Below, one piece after another: positions 25,478 through 34,213 of a stretch of 64,000 bases of DNA. The first letter of the stretch is position 1. Each line of letters starts with the position of its first letter. Both the position numbers and the translations under genes were made by a program. The stretch is from Seonamhaeicola sp. S2-3 (GTDB lineage: Bacteria > Bacteroidota > Bacteroidia > Flavobacteriales > Flavobacteriaceae), in contig NZ_CP019389.1 in NCBI RefSeq assembly GCF_001971785.1, forward strand, positions 1,995,001 to 2,059,000, given 5' to 3'. The notes under the pieces were generated by a model. That model was not told where the DNA came from. It did no database searches and saw only the letters and a program-made list of their open reading frames with translations.

Positions 25478-28417
25478 TTAAAAATCGAAATTAACGCCTA
25501 ACACGAATGATCTAGGTCTGGGGTAAAAGTTGTTATCAATACCACCAGAAATTTCAGGATCTATTCCACTATAATCGGTGAAAAGAGCAACGTTTTGTAG
25601 TGAGCCGTAAAATCTTGCATTTATTCCTTTTAGAATTTTAGATGCATTGTAACCAAGTGTTATGTTGTCTATTCTAAAAAACGATCCGTCTTCTACAAAA
25701 TGATCACTTAAAGCGTTAGTTTCTTCTGTATTGTAAAATCCTGTGTTGTAGTAATCTGCAACAATATTGCTTAAGTAATTATTGGTTGTAGGTACTACAT
25801 TGTTTAAAATGCCTTTTGAAGCACTAACATCGTTGTAAACATAATTACCAATACTAGCTCTTGTAACTACAGCTAAATCCCAATTTTTGTACCTCAAATC
25901 TGTATTTATACCCATTGTAACATCTGCAAGTGCATCTTTATAAAGGTATTTGTCATCATCATTAATAACGTTATCGCCATTTAAATCTGCAAAAGCACCT
26001 TCAATTGGATTTCCATTAACATCATAAATTTGTTTGTATACATAGAAGCTGTAAGGCGATTCACCTTCACGATTCACCTGTACATTATTACCAGTACCTG
26101 TAGAAATGCCACCTGTTGGCTGATCATCTGGTAAATTAGTTACCTCATTTTGGTTAAAAGAAACATTGTAGTTTACATTCCACTGAAAGTTTTCAGTTTT
26201 TATAGGAATAACATTTAAAGCAAACTCTATACCTCTGTTTTCCATATCTCCAATATTAGCTTGAATGGTGTTGGAAAAGTTTGTAAATGGATCTACCGTA
26301 GAGGTGGCAATTAAATCTTGAGTTTCTCTAATATATGCATTAAATAAACCAGATATACGGCTATCTAAAATGCTAAAATCTAAACCTATATTTAATGTGC
26401 GGCCAACTTCCCATTTTAGATTATCGTTAATAGCTTCAGGTCTGTAAGTTTGGTAAAAGGTTGATCCTAACTGATATCTAGCAGTATCTGTACTACCTGT
26501 ATAGCGTGTTAAGAATAAATAATCTCCTAAGCCATTAACGTTACCAATTTCACCATAACCAACTCTTAATTTTAAGTTATTAAAAAAGGAGTCTTCCATG
26601 AAAGATTCGTTAGTAATATTCCAAGCTAATGCTAAAGAAGGGAAAAAGCCCCATCTATCGTCTGGATTTAATTTAGAAGAAGCATCTGCTCTTAAACTTG
26701 CTGTTAAGAGATAACGGCCATCGTAATCGTAATTTAAACGTCCGAAATATGATAATAAAACGTTTTTAGATTTATCTATAAACTCAAATTGGTTACCGTC
26801 TTCTTCATCTTCACTATCATAACTATAGTTGTCATATTCAAAAGATTGATAAGAGTAACCAGCAACCATATTGAAGTTATGAGCATCATTAAAGGTTTGC
26901 TTATATGTTAAATACGCATCAAATAACTTGTTTGTAGCTTCCTGTGTGTAGCTTGTAAGTGAGCCATTCCAATCTATATCAGAAGATGATAAATACTGTG
27001 ATGTTATTTTACGACCATGGCTGTTAGATTTATCTAAAGCTACATTTACGGTGGCAGTTAAAGCCTCGAAAAAAGGTAGGGTATAATCAAATTTTGCATT
27101 TCCTAAAAAGCGTCTAACCTCTGCGGTATCATCAACCAAGTTTAACAAAGCAACTGGGTTTGAAGGTGATAAAGAAATTTGTGTGTAGCCAAGTGTAGCT
27201 GAACTGTTTTCTGATAACCATGCAGAGTAACCACCAAATGGCGATGAGCTATCGTAAACAGGTTGTGTGGGGTCGTAAACTAAGGCACTACCAATGGCAT
27301 CACGATTTGCAAATTTATTTTCTGTATAGCTACCCTTAGCATTTAATTCAATTTTAAGATGGTCATCAAAAAGTTTAGGGGTTAAGCTTAAAGCCCCTGT
27401 AAGACGTTCAAAATTATCTCCTTTTAAAATACCATCATGATTAGAATAAGATACCGATGCTCTCATAGGCACTCCAAAAGCACTACCTAAAGCACTAAAG
27501 TTATGGTCTTGCCCAAATGCTACTGTATAAATTTCGTCTTGCCAATCTGTATTAGCATTACCAAGTAGGCTTGCAGTTGTATCGTCGTAATTAGAATCTA
27601 ATTCAATAATATTTCTAAATTGATTAGCATTAAGTACATCTATCGTTTTTGTTGGGTTGTGTACTGTGGTAGAAGAGCTTAAGTTAAATGTAAACTCTTT
27701 GTCTTTCCCTTTTTTTGTAGAAACAATTATAACACCGTTAGCACCTCTAGAACCATAAATGGCGGTAGCCGAAGCATCTTTAAGTACACTTATGCTTTCA
27801 ATGTCATTAGGGTTAATTAAATTTAAAGGGTTACGAGAGCCTCCAACCCCATCATTATCAATAGGCACCCCATCAATAACGTATAAAGGCGAGCTGTTAA
27901 GGCTTAAAGAACCTGTTCCTCTAATTCTAATTTCTTGGCCTTCACCAGGAGCTCCACTACTAGAAGTTACGGCAACACCTGCAATTTTACCGCTAATAAG
28001 CTGTTGTGCAGATACTATAGGGCCATCATTAAAATCTTTATCCGTAACCAAGTCTACAGTTCCTGTTAAGTCTTCTTTTTTAACACTACCATACCCAATA
28101 ATTACAATTTCATCTAATTGTGCTGTGTCTTCTGTTAATTGAACGTCAAGTGTTTTTTGACCATCAAAAACAATCTCTGTAGATTGATAGCCAATAAAAG
28201 AAAAGACTAAAACATCTCCTTTGTTAGCTTCAATTTGGTAAGCACCGTCAAAATCTGTTGCTGTTCCGGTTGTTGTGTTTTTTATTACAACATTTACTCC
28301 TGGGAGCGGAATGGAAGTTGATTTTTCTGTTACTGTTCCTTTAATTGTTGTTTGTGCAAATAAACTTATTGGCACAAAAAACAAGAAAATCAGCAACTTA
28401 TTCACTGTTGTCTTCAT
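25478..28417 (-). CDS. susC: SusC-like TonB-dependent outer-membrane transporter
   Basis: A 979-residue beta-barrel transporter. Signal peptide MKTTVNKLLIFLFFVPISLFAQ; a carboxypeptidase-regulatory-like domain (about 23-100, GTVTEKSTSIPLPGVNVVIKN); a TonB-box region IVIIGYGSVKKEDLTGTV; plug domain (GVAVTSSSGAPGEGQEIRIRG, SPLYVIDGVP, ASATAIYGSRGANGVIIV); 22-stranded barrel ending in FVLGVNFDF with the expected C-terminal aromatic. It imports glycan oligomers using energy from ExbBD-TonB (a set lies at 2433-4396). It is the first gene of the leftward operon, divergent from lacI, with a candidate operator at 28535-28548. Confidence 0.95.
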   Translation of the reverse strand: MKTTVNKLLIFLFFVPISLFAQTTIKGTVTEKSTSIPLPGVNVVIKNTTTGTATDFDGAYQIEANKGDVLVFSFIGYQSTEIVFDGQKTLDVQLTEDTAQLDEIVIIGYGSVKKEDLTGTVDLVTDKDFNDGPIVSAQQLISGKIAGVAVTSSSGAPGEGQEIRIRGTGSLSLNSSPLYVIDGVPIDNDGVGGSRNPLNLINPNDIESISVLKDASATAIYGSRGANGVIIVSTKKGKDKEFTFNLSSSTTVHNPTKTIDVLNANQFRNIIELDSNYDDTTASLLGNANTDWQDEIYTVAFGQDHNFSALGSAFGVPMRASVSYSNHDGILKGDNFERLTGALSLTPKLFDDHLKIELNAKGSYTENKFANRDAIGSALVYDPTQPVYDSSSPFGGYSAWLSENSSATLGYTQISLSPSNPVALLNLVDDTAEVRRFLGNAKFDYTLPFFEALTATVNVALDKSNSHGRKITSQYLSSSDIDWNGSLTSYTQEATNKLFDAYLTYKQTFNDAHNFNMVAGYSYQSFEYDNYSYDSEDEEDGNQFEFIDKSKNVLLSYFGRLNYDYDGRYLLTASLRADASSKLNPDDRWGFFPSLALAWNITNESFMEDSFFNNLKLRVGYGEIGNVNGLGDYLFLTRYTGSTDTARYQLGSTFYQTYRPEAINDNLKWEVGRTLNIGLDFSILDSRISGLFNAYIRETQDLIATSTVDPFTNFSNTIQANIGDMENRGIEFALNVIPIKTENFQWNVNYNVSFNQNEVTNLPDDQPTGGISTGTGNNVQVNREGESPYSFYVYKQIYDVNGNPIEGAFADLNGDNVINDDDKYLYKDALADVTMGINTDLRYKNWDLAVVTRASIGNYVYNDVSASKGILNNVVPTTNNYLSNIVADYYNTGFYNTEETNALSDHFVEDGSFFRIDNITLGYNASKILKGINARFYGSLQNVALFTDYSGIDPEISGGIDNNFYPRPRSFVLGVNFDF

Positions 28418-28534
28418 ACAATAACTTTTAGAATTAATTTCTCAGTTTTAGTTAGTCAATATATTTTCACTTCTCGAGGATAAAACTATGTAAAGAAATT
28501 GTTAACAGATAATTTTAAATTACGAAATTCTTAG

Positions 28535-28548
28535 CGAAATCGTTTTCG
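28535..28548. promoter_or_regulatory. Candidate LacI-type operator between susC and lacI
   Basis: CGAAATCGTTTTCG is a near-perfect 14-bp palindrome with one mismatched pair and the central CG typical of LacI-family sites (AAAnCGnTTT core). It lies between the divergent susC and LacI-type genes, about 118 bp upstream of susC and 45 bp upstream of the lacI -7 element. It could serve regulation of both. Not tested. Confidence 0.6.
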
Positions 28549-28592
28549 TGTTAACAACTTTTTATTTTAAAGACAAAAAAATGATAAAACCC

Positions 28593-28600
28593 TATATTTG
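28593..28600 (+). promoter_or_regulatory. Promoter -7 element of the lacI gene
   Basis: TATATTTG at 28593-28600 matches TAnnTTTG and lies about 70 bp upstream of the preferred ATG (28671). This argues against translation starting at the GTG at 28602. Confidence 0.5.
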
Positions 28601-28670
28601 AGTGGTTAGCTTAATATGTTTATATTTAACTTTACAATTAGAATTTTCTATTTACCTGATTAATAGTTAC

Positions 28671-29744
28671 ATGAAAAAAAAGATAACATTAAAACAAATA
28701 GCAAAGGAATTAGATGTGTCTGTTTCTACTGTTTCTAAAGCTCTTAGTGGAAGTAAAGAAATTAGTGAAGATACCACTCAAAAAATACAGGCATTTGCTA
28801 AATTATATAACTATAGGCCCAATAATATTGCACTTAGTTTAAAAAACAGAAAAACAAAAACTATAGGTATTTTAATACCAGAAATAGTACACCATTTTTT
28901 TTCAACTGTAATTAGAGGTATAGAAAGGGTTGCCAATAGGCGTGGTTATAATGTTATTGTTGGTTTGTCTAATGAATCTTTTACCAAAGAGGTTATTAAT
29001 ATGGAGTTACTTGCTGGTGGTAGTATAGATGGTTTTATATTGTCCATTTCAAAAGAAACACTACTAAAGCAAGATTATCATCATTTTAACGCCACAATAA
29101 ATCAAGGTATTCCCATTGTTATGTTTGATAGAGTGGTGAATGAAGTAGATTGTGATAAGGTGATTGTAGATGATGAAAAAAGTGCTGTAAAAGCTGTTAA
29201 ACTGCTTGTTGATAAGGGCTGTAAAAATGTAGCTTTAATTACAACAATGGACTATGTGAGTGTAGGTAGATTAAGAACACAAGGTTATTTAGAAGCGCTT
29301 CAAGATTGTGATATTGAAGCTAATTCTGATTTAATATTAAAAATAGACGATAGCTTAGATGTTGAAAACCATTTGGAAATTCTAGAAAATGAAATTGAAA
29401 ACTTTTTTAGAACTAATAAAACTATAGATGGTATTTTTGCGGTAAATGAACTTTATGCTATAACAGCAATGAAGGTGGCAAGAAAACTAGGTTTAAATAT
29501 TCCTGAGGATGTTCAAGTAATAGGTTTTACAGATGGGGTGTTATCTAAACATGCCACACCTAGCTTAACAACTGTTAGTCAACATGGTCAAAAAATAGGT
29601 GAACAATCGGCTAATTTACTTATAGATAGGTTAGAAGCAGAAGATTTAGAACAAAATTCTTATATAACAAGCAACGAACGAAAAAAAGACTTTATTAAAA
29701 TGGTTATTGAGACCGAAATTATTGAGAGAGAATCTACTAAATAA
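28671..29744 (+). CDS. LacI-family transcriptional regulator of the maltose/starch locus
   Basis: A DNA-binding regulator of about 357 residues from the preferred ATG at 28671 (MKKKITLKQIAKEL); a GTG at 28602 would add 23 hydrophobic residues not expected in this family. The N-terminal LacI helix-turn-helix is TLKQIAKELDVSVSTVSKALSG, followed by the hinge YNYRPNNIALSLKNRKT. The rest is the periplasmic-binding-like sensor domain (IGILIPEIVHHFFSTVIRGIE, VIGFTDGVLSKHATPSLTTVSQ). It lies divergent to susCD and just before the transporter-to-amylase operon, so it is the likely sugar-responsive controller of both. The inducer is unknown. Confidence 0.92.
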   Translation: MKKKITLKQIAKELDVSVSTVSKALSGSKEISEDTTQKIQAFAKLYNYRPNNIALSLKNRKTKTIGILIPEIVHHFFSTVIRGIERVANRRGYNVIVGLSNESFTKEVINMELLAGGSIDGFILSISKETLLKQDYHHFNATINQGIPIVMFDRVVNEVDCDKVIVDDEKSAVKAVKLLVDKGCKNVALITTMDYVSVGRLRTQGYLEALQDCDIEANSDLILKIDDSLDVENHLEILENEIENFFRTNKTIDGIFAVNELYAITAMKVARKLGLNIPEDVQVIGFTDGVLSKHATPSLTTVSQHGQKIGEQSANLLIDRLEAEDLEQNSYITSNERKKDFIKMVIETEIIERESTK

Positions 29745-29777
29745 TTTTTTTTTTAGAATAATTAAAAATCTTTTCTA

Positions 29778-29851
29778 TATCTTTGTTGCAGAATCAAGAC
29801 TTATATTTTCACTTCTCAAATAAGTTTTGATAAGTAATATCGCTTATCAAA
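29778..29851 (+). promoter_or_regulatory. Leader of the maltose-degradation operon: promoter, shared 16-bp box and inverted repeat
   Basis: TATCTTTG (29778-29785) fits TAnnTTTG and would start transcription near 29793. The box TATATTTTCACTTCTC (29802-29817) is identical to 28460-28475 in the susC/lacI intergenic region. Next comes a perfect inverted repeat TTTGATAAG / CTTATCAAA (29826-29834 and 29843-29851). These lie in the 5' leader of the transporter gene (ATG 29877) and may be regulator sites or an RNA hairpin. Confidence 0.55.
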
Positions 29852-29876
29852 TAGTATTAATTAAACATACTATTTA

Positions 29877-31220
29877 ATGGAAAAGCGTAGATTAAGTTTC
29901 TGGGAAATATGGAACATGAGTTTCGGTTTCTTAGGAATTCAGATGGGTTTTGCCCTTCAAAATGCCAATGCTAGTAGAATACTTCAAATTTTCGGAGCCG
30001 ATGTTCATGAACTATCGTGGTTTTGGATAATAGCACCTTTAATGGGGCTTGTTGTTCAGCCAGTAATTGGTCATTATTCCGATAAAACTTGGGGGCGTTT
30101 TGGTAGACGTAAGCCATACTTTCTTGTAGGCGCTATTTTAGCCTCTGTTGGTTTAATACTTATGCCACAAGCCGATTTATTTATTGCATTTTTACCAGCG
30201 TTATGGGTTGGTGCAGGTATGCTCATGATTATGGATGCCTCATTCAACATTGCTATGGAGCCTTTTAGAGCTTTAGTAGGTGATAACCTTAGAACAGATC
30301 AAAGAACCCTTGGGTTCAGTGTACAAACAGCCTTAATTGGTTTTGGTGCTGTAATTGGTTCATGGTTGCCATATGCATTAACTAATTGGTTTGGTGTTTC
30401 AAATGAAGCTACACCAGGTACAGTACCCTTTAATTTGGTTTTATCATTCATTATTGGAGCCATTATTTTAATTGTTTCAATTTTAGTTACGGTAACTACC
30501 ACTAAAGAGTATTCGCCTAAAGAACTAGCAAGTTTTGATAACGAAACTCTAGAAGAAAACCCAGACAAGAAATCTAGTTTATTAGATATTTTTGAAGATT
30601 TTAAAAAAATGCCAGACACCATGAGGCAACTAAGTTGGGTACAATTTTTTTCATGGTTTGGTCTATTTGGCATGTGGGTATTTGCAACTCCTGCTATTGC
30701 ACAACATGTTTATGGTTTATCATATACAGATAGCAGTAGCGCAGCCTTTCAAGATGCAGGAGATTGGGTAGGTATTCTTTTTGGAGTTTATAATTTAGTG
30801 TCTGCTTTTTATGCATTTGCTTTACCCAGAATAGCTAAAAAGATTGGTAGAAAAAAAACACACGCAATTTCATTGTTAATAGGTGGTATAGGTTTGCTTT
30901 CTATTTACATTATGCCAGATAAAAATTGGCTAATCGTTTCTATGATAGCTGTTGGTATTGCATGGGCAAGTATTTTGGCTATGCCTTATGCTATTCTTGC
31001 AGGATCCATTTCACCAAAGAAAATGGGTGTGTATATGGGGATCTTCAATTTCTTCATTGTAATACCTCAAATAATCAACGCATTAATAGGAGGTCCATTA
31101 GTTAAGTATGTTTACAGCAATCATGCAATTTTTGCTTTGGTAACAAGTGGTATAAGCTTTTTAATAGCTGCTGCTTTAGTGTCAAAAGTAAAAGATGTTG
31201 ATGATATAATTCAGGAATAA
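29877..31220 (+). CDS. SLC45-type MFS sugar transporter
   Basis: A 447-residue inner-membrane permease of the major facilitator superfamily, 12 predicted helices. The family motif after helix 3 is visible as GHYSDKTWGRFGRRKPYFLVGA, and MDASFNIAMEPFRALVGD is typical of the sucrose/maltose (SLC45, formerly GPH-like) branch. It starts the rightward operon and ends 1 bp before pgmB. With GH65 and beta-phosphoglucomutase next, maltose is the expected substrate, imported with H+. The substrate assignment is inference from context. Confidence 0.88.
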   Translation: MEKRRLSFWEIWNMSFGFLGIQMGFALQNANASRILQIFGADVHELSWFWIIAPLMGLVVQPVIGHYSDKTWGRFGRRKPYFLVGAILASVGLILMPQADLFIAFLPALWVGAGMLMIMDASFNIAMEPFRALVGDNLRTDQRTLGFSVQTALIGFGAVIGSWLPYALTNWFGVSNEATPGTVPFNLVLSFIIGAIILIVSILVTVTTTKEYSPKELASFDNETLEENPDKKSSLLDIFEDFKKMPDTMRQLSWVQFFSWFGLFGMWVFATPAIAQHVYGLSYTDSSSAAFQDAGDWVGILFGVYNLVSAFYAFALPRIAKKIGRKKTHAISLLIGGIGLLSIYIMPDKNWLIVSMIAVGIAWASILAMPYAILAGSISPKKMGVYMGIFNFFIVIPQIINALIGGPLVKYVYSNHAIFALVTSGISFLIAAALVSKVKDVDDIIQE

Positions 31221-31221
31221 A

Positions 31222-31881
31222 ATGAACAAAATAGGAGTTATATTCGATTTAGACGGTGTTATTGTAGATACCGCTAAGTACCATTATTTAGCTTGGAAAA
31301 GCGTAGCTAATAAATTAGGATTTGAATTTACAGAAGAGCACAACGAACTGCTAAAAGGTGTAAGTAGAGTGCGTTCTTTAGAAATTCTTTTAGATATAGG
31401 AGGGGTACAAATTTCCGAACAAAAAAAGCAAGAATATTTAGTTAGTAAAAACGAAGAGTATTTGGGCTTTATCACAAAAATGAAGGCCGACGAAATTCTT
31501 CCTGGAGCTTCAGAACTATTAGATGCTTTAGATGAAGCTGGAATACAATATGTGTTAGGTTCTGCAAGTAAAAATGCACCATTAATTCTTAAACAATTAG
31601 GGCTATATGATAGGTTTGCAGGTATTGTTGATGGTAACAGCGTGTCTAAAGCGAAACCAGATCCTGAAGTATTCCTAATTGGAGCCAAAAAACTAAACCT
31701 ACTACCAAAACAATGTGTTGTTTTTGAAGACGCTATTGCTGGTGTAGAAGCGGCAAATAAAGCCCATATGATTTCTGTTGGAATAGGTGATAAAAACACC
31801 CTTTGCGAAGCAGATTATAATTTCAATGACTTAACAGAAATTCCAGTGGATTTTTTTGAAAAGTTAACGACTTTAAATTGA
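31222..31881 (+). CDS. pgmB: Beta-phosphoglucomutase
   Basis: A 219-residue cytosolic HAD-superfamily enzyme that converts beta-glucose-1-phosphate to glucose-6-phosphate. The N-terminal catalytic motif VIFDLDGVIVDTAKYHYLAW contains the nucleophile Asp and the acid/base Asp; the cap domain includes KGVSRVRSLEILL; the other HAD motifs are LGSASKNAP (Ser) and KAKPDPEVFLIGAKKL with VVFEDAIAGVEAA. Length fits the family. It lies between the transporter and GH65, exactly as expected to use the phosphorylase product. Confidence 0.94.
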   Translation: MNKIGVIFDLDGVIVDTAKYHYLAWKSVANKLGFEFTEEHNELLKGVSRVRSLEILLDIGGVQISEQKKQEYLVSKNEEYLGFITKMKADEILPGASELLDALDEAGIQYVLGSASKNAPLILKQLGLYDRFAGIVDGNSVSKAKPDPEVFLIGAKKLNLLPKQCVVFEDAIAGVEAANKAHMISVGIGDKNTLCEADYNFNDLTEIPVDFFEKLTTLN

Positions 31882-31888
31882 GAAAACA

Positions 31889-34195
31889 ATGAATCAAGAT
31901 TATATAAAACCAGATAATTGGTCAATCATAGAAGAAGGCTTTCAGCCTCAATTAGTCGAATCTTCCGAGAGTTTATTTAGTATTGGTAATGGAGCTATGG
32001 GGCAACGAGCCAATTTTGAAGAAACTTACACGGGTAAAACCTTTCAAGGTAGCTATATTGCGGGGGTTTATTACCCAGACAAAACCCGTGTAGGGTGGTG
32101 GAAAAATGGTTATCCAGAGTACTTTGCCAAAGTGCTGAACGCTCCAAACTGGATAGGAATAAACGTTGTTGTTAACGGAGAATCACTAGATTTAAATACC
32201 TGTAAAAAGGTAGAAAAGTTTAGGAGAGAACTCAATATGAAAGAAGGGTGGCTGTCTAGAAGTTTTGTGGCAACCCTGCAAAATAATGTAACAGTTCAAG
32301 TAGTTACTAAGCGTTTTTTAAGTTTAGATTTAGATGAGCTAGGTGCTATAAAATATAGTGTTACCCCAATAAATACAGATGCTCAAATTAGTTTTATACC
32401 GTATTTAGACAACGGTATAACTAATAAAGATACCAATTGGGATGATAAATTCTGGGATGTTATAAAGGTGAGCCATGAAAAAGAACAAGCTTTTATTGAG
32501 GCTAAAACCATGAAAACAGATTTTTATGTTTGTACTTTTATGCAGTCTCAAGTTTCGGTTAATGAAAAACCTTTAACTAACAACCCAACTATTCAAACAA
32601 ATTCAAACGATATTTCATATAATTATACCCAAGATATTAAAAAAGGTGATACTTATAGTATTACCAAATTTGGGGGATATACGGTTGATAGAAATCACGA
32701 TAAAACCCAACTAGTTTCGGCTGCAAAAGGTGTTTTAAAAGAAGCCTTTAAGTTAGGATATGATAGCTTATTAAAAAAACAAAAAGAGGCTTGGGCGCGT
32801 ATTTGGGAACGAGCAGATATTACTATTGATGGCGATGTAAAAGCACAGCAAGGTATCCGCTTTAATATATTTCAGTTAAACCAAACGTATTTAGGAACAG
32901 ATTCCAGATTAAATATAGGGCCTAAAGGATTTACGGGCGAAAAATACGGCGGAAGTACGTACTGGGATACCGAAGCGTATTGCATTCCGTTTTATATGGC
33001 AACTAAAGATCAAAAAGTAGCCAGAAATTTGTTGGCGTATCGTTATAACCATTTAGAAAAAGCCATTGAAAACGCCGAAAAATTAGGGTTTACAAACGGT
33101 GCAGCTTTGTACCCAATGGTAACCATGAACGGAGAAGAATGCCATAACGAATGGGAAATTACTTTTGAGGAAATTCATCGTAATGGGGCTATTGCATTTG
33201 CCATCTATAATTACCACCGTTATACGGGCGATTATAGTTATATCCCCGAGAAAGGTTTAGAAGTACTTATTGGAATTGCCCGTTTTTGGCAACAGCGTGC
33301 TACATTTTCAAAAGATAAAAACAAATACGTTATTCTTGGTGTTACAGGCCCCAATGAGTACGAAAACAACGTAAATAATAATTGGTACACTAACTATTTA
33401 GCACAATGGTGTATTAATTATGCTTTAGAAAATATAGAAAAGGTAGAAGAAGAATATGTGTTAGATTTTCAAAGAATTGTTAAAAAACTTAACCTTACCG
33501 AAAAAGAATTAGCTCTTTGGAAAGCTGTTGCAGATAATATGTATCTCCCATATTCAGAAAAACATCAAGTGTATTTACAACAAGATGGTTTTTTAGATAA
33601 AGAATTAATAACTGTTTCCGATTTAGATAAATCGCAGCGCCCTATAAACCAACATTGGTCCTGGGATAGAATTCTGCGTTCGCCATATATCAAGCAAGCC
33701 GATGTACTTCAAGGTTTTTACTTTTTTGAAGATCAATTTTCTGATGAAGAATTAGAACGTCATTTCGATTTTTATGAGCCTTTTACCGTTCATGAAAGCT
33801 CTTTGTCACCTTGCGTACATAGTATTCAAGCTGCTAAATTAGATAGAATGGAACAAGCTTACACTTTCTACTTGCGCACTTCGCGTTTAGATTTAGATGA
33901 TTATAACCATGAAGTACATGAAGGCCTCCACATCACCTCTATGGCAGGAACTTGGATGAGTATTGTAGAAGGTTTTGGTGGTATGCGTGTAAAAAACAAC
34001 ATGCTATCTTTTACCCCTAGAATTCCAAAACAGTGGAAAGGTTACTCGTTTAAAGTGAATTTTAGAGATGCTATTATAAAAGTAAATGTAACACAAAACC
34101 AAACAAATTTTGAAATGGAGGGTGAACAAGAATTGCAAATTTTAGTTAATAATTCTTTAGTAACTATTGCGCCTAATAATTTAGTAACAGTATAA
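31889..34195 (+). CDS. GH65 family phosphorylase (maltose phosphorylase)
   Basis: A 768-residue cytosolic enzyme without signal peptide. It cleaves maltose with phosphate, giving glucose and beta-glucose-1-phosphate. It has the GH65 layout: N-terminal beta-sandwich domain (about 1-270), helical barrel with GGSTYWDTEAYCIPFY, the catalytic-acid motif GPNEYENNVNNNWYTN (the Glu), and the phosphate-binding-type HESSLSPCVHS, then a small C-terminal beta domain. The neighbours (importer before, beta-PGM) fix the pathway. Trehalose or kojibiose specificity cannot be excluded from sequence, but the starch context points to maltose. Confidence 0.9.
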   Translation: MNQDYIKPDNWSIIEEGFQPQLVESSESLFSIGNGAMGQRANFEETYTGKTFQGSYIAGVYYPDKTRVGWWKNGYPEYFAKVLNAPNWIGINVVVNGESLDLNTCKKVEKFRRELNMKEGWLSRSFVATLQNNVTVQVVTKRFLSLDLDELGAIKYSVTPINTDAQISFIPYLDNGITNKDTNWDDKFWDVIKVSHEKEQAFIEAKTMKTDFYVCTFMQSQVSVNEKPLTNNPTIQTNSNDISYNYTQDIKKGDTYSITKFGGYTVDRNHDKTQLVSAAKGVLKEAFKLGYDSLLKKQKEAWARIWERADITIDGDVKAQQGIRFNIFQLNQTYLGTDSRLNIGPKGFTGEKYGGSTYWDTEAYCIPFYMATKDQKVARNLLAYRYNHLEKAIENAEKLGFTNGAALYPMVTMNGEECHNEWEITFEEIHRNGAIAFAIYNYHRYTGDYSYIPEKGLEVLIGIARFWQQRATFSKDKNKYVILGVTGPNEYENNVNNNWYTNYLAQWCINYALENIEKVEEEYVLDFQRIVKKLNLTEKELALWKAVADNMYLPYSEKHQVYLQQDGFLDKELITVSDLDKSQRPINQHWSWDRILRSPYIKQADVLQGFYFFEDQFSDEELERHFDFYEPFTVHESSLSPCVHSIQAAKLDRMEQAYTFYLRTSRLDLDDYNHEVHEGLHITSMAGTWMSIVEGFGGMRVKNNMLSFTPRIPKQWKGYSFKVNFRDAIIKVNVTQNQTNFEMEGEQELQILVNNSLVTIAPNNLVTV

Positions 34196-34213
34196 TTTTA
34201 TTTTAATGAATAA

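Noticed and set aside
28602-28670. Upstream GTG start for the LacI regulator
   Set aside because: It would add 23 hydrophobic residues before the helix-turn-helix and starts next to the -7 element; the ATG at 28671 fits the family.
31284-31799. A 171-codon open frame on the minus strand opposite beta-phosphoglucomutase
   Set aside because: It is fully opposite a well-supported enzyme gene and has no recognisable domain; composition is that of an antisense frame.
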